Part shown: in pieces, positions 54,522-64,000 of the stretch
Numbering within the stretch: position 1 is the first letter of the stretch
Layout of the letters: the number at the start of each line of letters is the position of its first letter
Source: Sphagnum magellanicum
Lineage: Eukaryota; Streptophyta; Sphagnopsida; Sphagnales; Sphagnaceae
NCBI GenBank assembly: GCA_021904315.1
Contig: CM038908.1
Span: forward strand, 22,774,501-22,838,500
Direction of reading: 5' to 3'
Length of the DNA: 64,000 nucleotides
Notes under the pieces: model-generated
Database searches by the model: none
What the model saw: the letters and a program-made list of their open reading frames with translations, nothing else
Told to the model about the DNA's origin: nothing
Made by a program: the position numbers and the translations under genes

Positions 54522-54529
54522 ATTACAAT

Positions 54530-55450
54530 GTGTGAGAGTGAAGATGCTTTTTCTCATTACACAGCCAGCACAAGTACTGTGCCATAACACTTTGTGCAAT
54601 AAGAGGAGATGGTTGCAAGGTTGACATTGTATCCAGAAATGTTAAGGTTTGTGCACTCCTCAGTAAAACCAGAAACCCATGTGTTAAAAAGATCAAAATT
54701 CTTGCTAAATCTCCTCACAGTACCAGTTTTGAACAATCTCATGGGTCACAATTTTTCTTCTTCGGACATAGTCAACTAATTTTGCTAAATTTTAGAGAAA
54801 AAAATCGTCAAATTTTTGATATCAAAAAATGCATAAGAAGAAAGACTTCCTTTGCTATGAAGCTATTCCAAAATTTGCAATGAACACACAACTATATCAA
54901 AACAGATTGGCAACCAATCCTCCAGTACTAATGCAGTTCCCTCCCTCCTGTGAAAAAGAACAAGGGCATCAGAGAATTTTCTGATAATAAATTAAGGAGA
55001 TAGCCAGGTCAAAACCTCCTGCAAATGTCAGGAGGAGACCTAACACCTGGTGCATTAAGCTCTGACTTAGGAGCTCAGCCACTGCATGCTACAGAACTTT
55101 CGTGATTGTTGCTAGGACAATTGACCTCAACAAGCTGTAACAGCAGATACATAATCTATTCTTATCTATGTAAGCCTTTTCCATCTATTTTGAGTGAAGG
55201 TGTGGTACCAACTTTGAATGATCCACAAGCTCACATCCAATGGCTTTAACTTCTATATCCCAAATGAGTAGAAAGTCACTGAACCACCAGGACATGTGGA
55301 CAGGACGTCTTTTTGTGCAATCTTTTGCCTATGATCAGAAAAGCTCGTAATAATACACTTGATGCAGCAGCTTGTGAATCCATACAGCAATTCATCAAGT
55401 GAACATGAATCTGAAATTTTCAGCCAAGCAAAAACCACCCTTCAGACCAA
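54530..55450. other. 3' flank of the SPP gene, no gene seen
   Basis: This stretch follows the TAA of the sucrose-phosphate phosphatase gene on the minus strand and probably holds its 3' untranslated region. The short frames here carry no known domain. Confidence 0.5.
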
Positions 55451-58400
55451 TTAAATCTTCCTGATGGGCACTGTTCCTTCATAACCTGAAAGCCATGTTT
55501 CATGGATAAATTTCCAGTACACTCCATTGGGGAAATCCTTCTGCAACCAGAGAAGCAAAACACATCTCAATATACTGCAGACTTTTCAAGCCCTTGGATG
55601 GTGATGTCTGACCCATATCATCCAAAACTGGAACTAACAAACACATTTCAAGTTTCCATCAGTTTAATTCCTGTCAAATCCTGAGTGTGCATCCCAATTC
55701 AATCAGGGAAATTTTGTCCCTAACATAACACTGGTCTGCTGTTTTGGCAAGGCATCAATAGCTGGCAAAAAGGTAGCCAACAGCAATTTGTTATTGACCA
55801 ACTATTTAGTGCCCCAACCACAAAGCAGAAATCAATGAGATCTCTCATCATATTCTTCACAGTCCTATATTGAGGGAGTAAAAGTTTACATTTGCTTGTA
55901 GCAAAGAAGTTGTGAGTGCACATGTAAGAGCCTTATCTGCATCACAAAAAAGAAAACAATGTCATCAAATAATTCAAATCTCAACATCTATTCAGAGAAC
56001 ACATTGCTACAGCTTGCAAATGCCATGTGAACATCTTCTCAAAATTCAGCTGCATTTCTTCTCAACTCAAATGTGAGCACGTAAAGTAGCTCACCTGATC
56101 TTTCCCACTTGTCAAATCTGACAAGCCATGTATCATCACTTAGCCTTACAGAGCGCACACGATCAGCCCATATGTGGAAAAGTTTCCCTTTCTGAGAACC
56201 ATGATGATGACGAAGACAATTGATATGCTCATGAGGATTCTCAAGTATCCCCCAGGCGCATACCCTGTTTGAGTCCTCTGCCTGTCCATACCACATCCAA
56301 TTTCAGACATATAAAAGAGCTTTCAATGTCATCTTCAGCAAACAAATACCAAAATTTTGGACTACAGCATTCAAATTCCTGTCTTGAGGTACACAGTCCG
56401 AAAGGTAGATTACATTCTGATACTGAAAGAAACATGCCATCCATTCCAACCTCAACTCATCAGTTTGATCCTTAGTTGAAAAGGTTCAACTGTCCAAGGA
56501 TAGAGTGAACTTCATTCCTACCAAGCATAACTATCCATGTGCCTGTAACTGTGCACTGGCCATGTCATGCTCGCAGGTTGTCAACTGTGGAATTGCTGCG
56601 TGGCACAACCAATTGGGTAAAAGGTTTCACACGCACCAAGCTAAATTTTAACCGATTGAAGACTTCATCTGTGCCTTCAACATCACCCCGCAGCCACTGC
56701 TCCAGAAGCATGAGGTACTCCACAACCTCATGAGCCACAGAGATTGCATCAGCCTTTGGGGCAAGTTTGTCATGCACAGTAAGTGGCACAGGGCGGTCTC
56801 GAGGTGACGAATTGGGCTGTATATCGAAGTGTTCCATGGCCTGTATGATGGCAGCTGCACAGCGCTCAGTTGCACAGAAAATGTGTGATTTATCTCCCAC
56901 ATGCTGTTCATGCCAGTGTAGCAATTCCTCTTGTGCATTGCCGACCTGCCAACTCCAATATCAGATCAGAAGACATAGGTCAAAGTAAGGGAACCAACAA
57001 CAATGGACTCAAAATTTCATTGAAGCATTACCAGCATGAAGGTTGTCAACTCAAAGTGAATTACATATGAAGGGAAGGGAATTCTGTGGATAAAATCATT
57101 GAAAGAAAAATCAGGGGATGGTGACAAGAACTTACAATAACACCACGCACACCAGGCACACTGAAGAGCTCAGCATCATTGCCTGAATCTCCACATACCA
57201 GAGTTTGCGCTGGGGAGCGGCCCTCAGATTTGAGCTTCCTAAGGAGATATGCAAGAGCCTGGCCTTTCCCAGCAGCTTTTGGAAGCACATCCAGATCCAA
57301 ACCACCGCTGTAGATCAGCTTGATATTTAACTGTCTCCCCATAACCCACCAACTTCATCAGCTATTTCTTCACTCTCATGTTGCACATGTGAAAACATAA
57401 ACAGCACTTTCTGTGCAAGCAGTATCAATCTAGTTATATTGCATCCAGACCATGTTCCATTGTCACAAACATGTTGTTAATGGAGCACAAATGCTGGCTG
57501 AACCTGGCATTCATGACTACTCACTCAACAGGAAATACTCAAAACAGTCTGACAAAGAACTCAAAATACTCCAAAAAGATTTCAATCAACAATTTTGAGT
57601 GTAAAAACAGCAAGAATTCTTGAAGTAATGTTTCCAAGGTAACATTTAGAGCAAGGGGAAGATCTAAAATAACATATTTAGCAGATTATCCCACATTATT
57701 AAACAACAAGAATGCTGTAGGGATCATGACTCTCCAGTTTCCAATATCACAACCCTTTGGCAAAGCAGGATCTTCTTCTACAGAACACCATCCAGCATAT
57801 ATCTAGAGCTCACATATGACCCTGCCAAATACTTACAATCATGATTAGATACTAACACTTAATGAATTTGATTTTCAAAAGATTGCTGGGAACCCAACAA
57901 CAGCCCTTACAATTCTCTTTGTAATTTTCTTTGAAGTATTTTTCGTATCCTGTAGAGATAGCATTTTATTTATGGCTCTAGCTTTCTAGAGGAGTGCAAG
58001 AGTAAGGGCATGGGAAAATATCTTCAAAACTATTGAAAATTTCTCAATACTTCACTAAAGTCAACCTGATTAGAATTGAGTGACAACCTAATAATCAGTT
58101 CATAGAGATTTCAGATCCAAAAACCATATCAGCAAGAAGGGAAAAAGAGGAGACCCTGATACTGAAAAACAAAGAAAAAACTGTTTGAACAGTAGTAACA
58201 GTTACATGTGTTCAGTGTGAACTTCAACAACATGTAAGGGCATGGGGAAGAAAGTTATTCTGAAATCTTAAGGATTGTGGGATGAAGATAGAATAAGAAA
58301 CAGAAGCATCGCAGAAAATAGAGGAACCTGGGTATGTTTGCAGCAGACAGGATAAAGCACTAGAAACACTGAAAGGGCTTACCCCTCTAGCCTCCAATTT

Positions 58401-59745
58401 TTGGGTGAGCATGGGAATCACATGAACAGACTCCTCCTTCTTAACATGAAAGCTCACTTTATGTGGCCTTTGCTCCGAATCACACTGCCAGATTGTGACA
58501 AAGTGAACTCAAAATGAGACACCATCCTCCTGCTTATGCACAACACACAATACTAGTTGACTAGATATAAGAGGATAGAGCATTCCTTAATACCAGTGAA
58601 ACACAACATAAAGACTCCACTTGATAAGGTGGAAAAACACACCTGATATTTCAACTGCATTTCATTTGCTACTTCAACAACAGCACTGCGATCCCATCCC
58701 TGACTCAGCTCTTCCACCCATCCATAATCAGGGGTCATGGTGTCTCCATACATGATTTCGGTACCCACTGACATGATTGCAATTCCTGGTGTCAATAGAG
58801 GTACCTCTGATCTCAACTCAAAATACAATGTAGGTGACCTTCCTGTGGAGAAAACCAGCAAAGAGTCGTGGTTGTATTCTGCTTGCCACAAGGCACCAAA
58901 CCGCAACAAAGACTTGCTTTCGTGATCGGCATGATCCACCTGCAAAGAAAAAACCCACGTCTTGCAACCAGGAAAAATGGCCTTTTCTCACTACTCCTCT
59001 TTCAGAACCCTTTCATCTTCACATTTGCCTTCTACTTTGGTTTTACTAACCCCTCTTCGTTACTTTCTTCCTTGATATGCCATATAAGTTTGTGTCAACA
59101 CAAGATTGCACCTTTCCTTGGACCCAACAAACATGAAATCTAGCAATTGTTGGCAAGATTGGAGGGTGGTGTTGGTCTCACAAATGCACTACATCCTAGA
59201 CAGAAAGAGATCAAGAAAATTGATAATATGCTTGGGTACTACAGAAAGATGCATGAGAGTATTTGTTGTGGGGCACCAAAAAAAGTGGATCATTTCTCCT
59301 TCCAGAAAGCTCACAAAAAGAGATCTCTTAAGGCAATTTTAGCATGGTGATTTTGCTACCAAAAAAATTGGTTTAAACAAACCCATTTATGTAGCCTGCC
59401 AAAATAGGATTTGCAAGGCAGGCAGGCAGGAAAGAGACCCAAAAATCTTTTGGGAGTCAGGAGGCAACTGGAGAAAAAAAGATCAAGAACTGACTGACAA
59501 AAGCTTTCTTTCTTCAAGATCTCATCTTTCTTTCTTTCTTTCTTTCAAAAGAGAAAGATTTTAGAAAGTGCTTCAGTAGTGGCAAGAAGATGATACTGAA
59601 TCCCTGGATGATAGAGGAGGAAGATTTTAGAGGACGTGCAAAAAGATATTTCAGGAGGAGGAGGGAAGTGTGTTGTAGGCAAACAAACCATGGTGCTGTC
59701 AAGATCTGAAACAATCATCAATCGTGGCGCTCCCATGAACTCCAT
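55451..59745 (-). CDS. SPP: Sucrose-phosphate phosphatase (8 coding exons)
   Basis: SPP removes phosphate from sucrose-6-phosphate, the last step of sucrose synthesis in the cytosol, with Mg2+. Exons: 59689-59745, 58643-58939, 58383-58484, 57136-57330, 56586-56945, 56095-56239, 55890-55936, 55451-55540, joining in frame to 430 residues (Arabidopsis about 422). HAD motif I is VSDLDST in exon 1 (nucleophile Asp plus second Asp), motif II is VFSTGRSPT in exon 2, motif III lysine is in GKGQALAYL and motif IV is [11 protein letters not shown], both in exon 4. The C-terminal SPP domain covers exons 5-8 ([35 protein letters not shown]). The start is the ATG before [11 protein letters not shown]. Motif I has Ser where SPPs I know have His between Asp and Thr. 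Two donors are non-ideal (ATG|GTTTGC after exon 1, ACA|GTTGAC after exon 5), but phase and alignment support both. Confidence 0.96.
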
Positions 59746-60960
59746 TTGCTTGCACAGTTTCCTTGCCCTTTTTTCTTCCCGATGTTGCGGAGGAGGCAGG
59801 CGAAGAAGAAGCTCTCAGCTCTGCTCTGCTCTGCTTGATTACTTCTGCTCTCGAGTCCTGTGAACAGGTTTTTCCTGCAGCAGAATTTTGCTTGCAGTAG
59901 CAACGAGAGGATGATGCACACAGCAGGAGGGACAGGGACAGGGACAGGGACAGGGGGCTCGCCCAGAACAGAACTTGGAGCTGCTCCCAAATGAGAAAGA
60001 GTTGAAAGAGAGAAAGGAAGATTGTCAAGTCCTTGGAAGGGCTTTATATGGTATTAACTGGCAGGGACTTTCCAAAAGGCACAGCCAACAGAAACAGCAG
60101 CAACAGGAATGCAGACACGACAGCCAGCTTGTGCAACAGGAGTCAAGTCCTGTTTTCTGTTTTCAAGCTGCTGCCGGTCCCACAAACCCTAGAAACCCGA
60201 GCTTAGCTAGCTAGCTTCCCTCCTTCCTTCTTGGCAAAAGGAACCTCTCTTCCTCCTCCAGCTGCAACTGCTTTTTACCTGCAGCAGGTCCCACAGGAAA
60301 ATAACTCCTCTTGGCTCCGTCAAACCCTTGGATGAGTGATGAAACGCTTGGAATCAACGGCAAGAAGATCCAAAAGCAACTCCCAAGTTGATAAGAGCGT
60401 CAGAGCAAGTCAGAGCAACAACAACAGTTGTTGATGATGATGATGACGATAAGCACAAAGACATACAAAAGACGACGGACGGAAACCAGATCTGACGAGC
60501 CCAGATCTTGTATCACCAATCAATAGCCTTCCGCCGAGCAACAACACAACGCTTCAAAAAGCGCTGACTGACGGCCCGGCGTCGACAAAAGAACAACCTC
60601 AGGAGAAGAAAGTCCAAAATGCTGCGCCAAATAATAACCTGATGAGGGGGAAAAAAAAACAAAAGACTTTCCACTGAAAAACAAAGATCCTCTCTAAATC
60701 AGAAGAGAGAAAAAGGAAAAAATAGAAGAAGAAGACGGGGGGAAAAAAAATTTAATTGCCTCTACCGATGGATTTCTTTCTTTCACTCTGTAACTAAGTC
60801 TTGGCCGTTTCGGAAATGTGCAAAGCTCGATGCGCTCACTGCGCTCACTGTCTCCAAGATGATCAGCGTTGAATAATACAAAAAGAGTATATGCTTCATG
60901 GAAAGAGATGTGATGCTTACCGGCGGCTCCACTGGGGCGAGGGGAGAGGGAGAAGAAGAT
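59746..60960 (-). promoter_or_regulatory. Probable leader and promoter region of SPP
   Basis: The sequence upstream of the SPP start is GC-richer than the intergenic DNA and holds CTTT repeats near 59,530 (inside intron 1), GGGACA units near 59,926-59,956 and many A runs. No conserved protein is encoded. A leader intron or several start sites are possible but cannot be placed. Confidence 0.35.
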
Positions 60961-61204
60961 GAAGGGAACGTACTTCCTCTTCTGTCAAGAAACGACCCTC
61001 ACTGCTTGTGGACAAAAAAAAAATGCCGAATTTGACAATGTGGACTGTTCAAGACTGCGAGATTGCCTAGAAGTTGGCTACATGTGCTGCGAGGACGCGG
61101 AATTGCAAGGATCTGTGACAGGATCTGTCGCGAAGATCGCACGCTGCGCAAGCACCCCCACTTGCAAGGACGGACCCCCGCGCGCGCGCACAAGCGGGCT
61201 CTGC

Positions 61205-61530
61205 CTCTCGCGCTCTCCGAAGATGACGAGGAAAATTTTCTCGTCAACGATCGAACTATTCCTCGTCCTCATTTAAACGACATACGTTGGACTGCGGTCA
61301 CACGCTGTGCGTTCCCCACTATCTGAAGCTGACGAGGAAAATTTTATCGTCAACGAACTCACAACTCACTCTTCCTCGTCCTCATTTCGAAGAACGTACG
61401 TTGGACCCGCACGCGCGTGCGCACGCACACGAGCTGTCTCGCAACCTCCAAAGCTGACAAGGACAAAATTAAAATCAACGAAAAAACTATTCCTCGTCCT
61501 CATTTGGACGACGTTCGTTGGACCCAAAGA
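61205..61530. repeat. Three-unit tandem repeat (113-118 bp) upstream of SPP, with near-palindromes
   Basis: The word CCTCGTCCTCATTT recurs at 61,261, 61,374 and 61,492, each followed by ACG-rich sequence ending CGTTGGAC. Each unit starts with a motif of the form TGACGAGGAAAATTTT then NTCGTCA; in unit 1 the arms TGACGAG (61,224-61,230) and CTCGTCA (61,240-61,246) pair perfectly. Units 2 and 3 are progressively less perfect. TGACG is the core bound by TGA-type bZIP factors, but a mobile-element origin is equally possible. Confidence 0.8.
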
Positions 61531-61579
61531 GGGGTGTCTGTGTGTGTGTGCGTGTGTGGGAAGCGGTTGTTGGTAGTTG

Positions 61580-61740
61580 TTGTGTCCCCTACCCCTCTAA
61601 GGTACCCACTACGTACCCAACTAACTATGTACCTACCTAAGTATCTACCCATTACTTACCCACCTATTTATGTACATATCTATCTATCTACTTACTACCT
61701 ACCCACCTACTTATGTACCTACCTATGTACCTATTTATCT
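61580..61740. repeat. Degenerate TACC/TATC simple repeat
   Basis: The tract consists of imperfect TACC, TACT and TATC tetranucleotides (for example TACCTACCTA and ATCTATCTATCTA). It separates the SPP upstream repeat from the dispersed repeat copy. No gene is present. Confidence 0.75.
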
Positions 61741-61897
61741 TCCTTCAAGGACTATGATATGTGTCTCCATCCACTACCAAATTCAGTTCTGATTTTGTAC
61801 ATTTGTACAAAATGTGTCAAATTGATTGGCTATCAATCGGTGATATTGTCCCTGGCCCCTACACCCCCCCCACCCCCCAAACTGTGTAATGTTTGTT

Positions 61898-62240
61898 GGC
61901 CTTGCCTACCAAGGCCCTTAAGGCTATTATTGTGTTCAGATTCATTCTAGAGTATAGTAGCTTAAGGGATTTTTATAGGCCCCTAGGTAAATAAATAATA
62001 GGTCTATTTTTATATACCTAATGATTTTGTGAAAGTTGATATTTTGGCTTGTGTTGAAACTTGAGATTAGTTACAGAGTTCTAATAATATCTGGGAGTGA
62101 TTTTGGTTTGTTTTGGAGGATTTTTTGAAGATTATATTTTTTGCATGGTGAAATATTTGAGTTTCCATAATTCTTCTTTTGCCTTAAGATACTTTTTTAA
62201 AATGTAAAATGGCAAGGCTAGAGTGTGACACACCCCTTGT
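61898..62240 (+). mobile_element. Copy C of the three-copy dispersed repeat (MITE-like)
   Basis: Bounded by GGCCTTGCCTACCAAGG and GGCAAGGCTAGAGTGTGAC, this copy is collinear with 48,943-49,274 and with the minus strand of 14,416-14,720. It contains the shared words GAGTATAGTAGCTTAAG, GATATTTTGGCTTGTGTTG and TTTGAGTTTCCATAATTCTTC. It has no coding capacity. Confidence 0.78.
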
Positions 62241-62268
62241 TTATTCTAGGATTTATTTTTTTTGAAAA

Positions 62269-62640
62269 ATGTAGCTTAAGTGGCGATTGTTTGTAGGAAG
62301 ATGTAGAAAAAATTGGCCAGTGTCCATAGAAGGATTTTAGCCAAATTTGGCCATAAACCAGATATGACAAAACACTAAAAACCTTCAGGGAATTTTTTTT
62401 TAATGTAGCTGAAGTGGTGATCGTCTATAGGAAGATGTAGAAAAAACATGGCCATCATCCCTAGGAAGGTTTAACCAAATCTGGCCATAAACCCAATATG
62501 AATTTAAAACCTTGTATGAATTTATTTTTTAATGTAGCTGAAGTGGTGATCATATCTATAAGAAGATATAGAAAAAAATCGCCATCATCCCTAGTAAGAT
62601 TTAGCCAAATCTGGCCATAAACGCAATATGAAGTAAAAAC
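62269..62640 (+). repeat. Three tandem units (129-134 bp) of the TAGCCAAA repeat family
   Basis: Units start with ATGTAGCT at 62,269, 62,403 and 62,532. Each contains AAGTGGYGAT, a GAAGATGTAGAAAAAA block, ATCATCCCTAG-like sequence (weaker in unit 1), TTTAGCCAAATCTGGCCATA and then AAAACCTT. The same order is seen singly at 2,496-2,580. Confidence 0.8.
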
Positions 62641-63124
62641 CTTGAATCAATCTTCTATATATATGGCTATATACTGAAAACAAAATTTAGAATTTATTTT
62701 TTTTGTGGCAAAATTGTGCCAATGAAAAAAGGGCAGCAGGCCCAACAGGAAAAGATGACGGAACCAGACCACTAACTGTAACATTGTACAATGGAATGGT
62801 GAAGCCCTGCCCATTATGTTGGGTAATGCACCTGGCCAGCCTGTAATGATGACCGATGCCATGCACCCAACATTAATGGCCAAGGGTGAGACTATTCCGT
62901 GACATAAAGGTCTGCGGTGGCAGATTCACTGATTTTTAAAGAAATTCACATTCAGAAAGCACATTTTGGGCACGATTACGAGTGTACATGATCATCATAA
63001 CAAGATTATGTAATATAATGTGGTCAAGAAAATGATATAATCTGTTACCCTAGTCCTTAATCTATTGAAGTAGGGCCAGACCCTTGGATCCATTCTGCAG
63101 AATAAGTCACCCACGAAGCAACAA

Positions 63125-63204
63125 GGGGAAGTGGTGCTCTTGGCATAATGGGTAGGGGTCATGTCCATTCCATTGCGGAATTGGATACCAGATACTACTT
63201 CCCC
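63125..63204. repeat. Imperfect 80-nt foldback
   Basis: GGGGAAGT at 63,125 pairs with ACTTCCCC ending at 63,204, and CCATTCC pairs with GGAATTGG around a short central loop, leaving an unpaired bulge on one arm. It does not fit a tRNA (no T-loop motif) and no miRNA can be claimed. Confidence 0.5.
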
Positions 63205-63388
63205 ACTTAGCTGCAAATACATAATCTCACCTTAACCAAACTGACCTATTCTGCAATTAACCTGCCTTGGAATGAACAGAATGTGCCATCTAAAGATGCA
63301 ATACAAGATGGAAAGACCCCTATTTGCAAAGGGCATGTCGCCAAATTGTAGCACCATTCCTAAACTTTTCCAACTTTCTTTTTTGACT

Positions 63389-63450
63389 TGTAGCCAAATT
63401 TGGCTAAATTCTCTTGTGGATGATCACCAACCCACCGAACTCACAAGTTA
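63389..63450 (-). repeat. TAGCCAAA repeat-family end, reverse orientation
   Basis: TTGTAGCCAAATTTGGCTAA followed by GGATGATCACCAACCCACCG is the reverse complement of the 54,130 copy with few changes. It contains the palindrome AGCCAAATTTGGCT. The other end may lie beyond the window. Confidence 0.65.
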
Positions 63451-64000
63451 AATAATGAATTTTTATTTTTATTTTTTTTAAAGTTTAAAAACCACTGAGC
63501 TAGGCTACATGCTCCTAAAATGCAAGAAATAAAAAATATATAGAAGAAGAAAAATTTGGCACACTAGCACTGACAATGGAAGACAAAAGGAAGGATGCTC
63601 TCTTAGCCTTTTGGAGCAAGGTAAACCAAGAGCTGGCCAAGGCTTGGGACAAATGGATGGGTTGGTGAACCTTGTAACTAAGGTTAGGTCGGTGTGTCAA
63701 TTACCACCATTGTAAAATATGAACTCAAGTATACCTATCTTGAAATCAAAGTTTTTTTTAAAATTTTTAAACATTGAAAATCTATGTTTAGAAAAAAAAA
63801 TGTTGATAAAACATCATATGTAAAGATGTTGCAATTTTTTTTAATTCTAAAAAACTTGTAGAACAATTATTTCCATTAAAAACCAATAAATTATTTATTT
63901 TAATCACAACATGATGGAAATCTTGCTCATTCTTAGATTTGAGGTCCCTCCTGATGAATGAAGATCTTATTCCCCTTTCCTAATGAAAGGCACCTGAAAG

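Larger units (their letters stand above)
62641..64000. other. Intergenic DNA at the right edge
   Basis: I see no gene. The minus frame at 62,995-63,222 has no domain I recognise. The tract contains an 80-nt foldback at 63,125-63,204 and a TAGCCAAA family end at 63,389-63,450. Confidence 0.5.

Noticed and set aside
63125..63204. Possible tRNA gene or SINE head
   Set aside because: A TGGCATAATGGGTAGG word resembles an A box, but there is no T-loop or B box and the arms do not fold as a cloverleaf.

Overview
The window is nuclear DNA from a land plant. The protein-coding genes are split by spliceosomal GT-AG introns, and they encode plant-specific families (VOZ transcription factor, TOM2A-type tetraspanin, sucrose-phosphate phosphatase, LACS9-type acyl-CoA synthetase, IDM1-type PHD/GNAT protein). 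They sit in AT-rich intergenic DNA full of microsatellites, tandem repeats and small dispersed elements. The species cannot be fixed by eye. Gene spacing of about 10-13 kb, introns mostly of 100-1,000 bp and long leaders would fit a bryophyte, lycophyte or fern as well as a seed plant.

Layout: 1-780 is a GC-richer tract without a recognisable gene. 780-6,100 is AT-rich intergenic DNA. A LACS9-like long-chain acyl-CoA synthetase lies on the minus strand (coding 6,101-11,677, leader probably to about 13.3 kb). 13.5-23.3 kb is intergenic with several tandem repeats and one dispersed repeat copy. A 28-bp minisatellite of 11 units (23,388-23,695) leads into a VOZ transcription factor gene on the plus strand (23,802-26,771). 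27-33.6 kb is intergenic. A TOM2A-like tetraspanin gene (plus, 34,845-36,953) faces, tail to tail, a large PHD-finger/GNAT chromatin gene (minus, 38,709-46,320). 47-55 kb is AT-rich and carries repeat elements, including a 223-bp hAT-type MITE with an 8-bp target-site duplication. A sucrose-phosphate phosphatase gene (minus, 55,451-59,745) has a three-unit tandem repeat upstream. The last 2 kb hold further repeat copies.

I rebuilt all five gene models exon by exon. Reading phase is kept across every junction, and the products have the lengths expected for their families: 737, 461, 313, 1,704 and 430 residues. They are unrelated single-copy nuclear genes (lipid activation, transcription, membrane organisation, chromatin modification, sucrose synthesis), not an operon or gene cluster.

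I found no new biochemical system. The points most worth checking are: an in-frame duplicated 5' splice site in the tetraspanin gene; a repeat-built C-terminal extension on the PHD/GNAT protein; a VOZ start codon that seems to sit on a 4-nt coding piece of exon 1; the indel-free 28-bp minisatellite just upstream of VOZ; and several small repeat families, one with clear hAT hallmarks.
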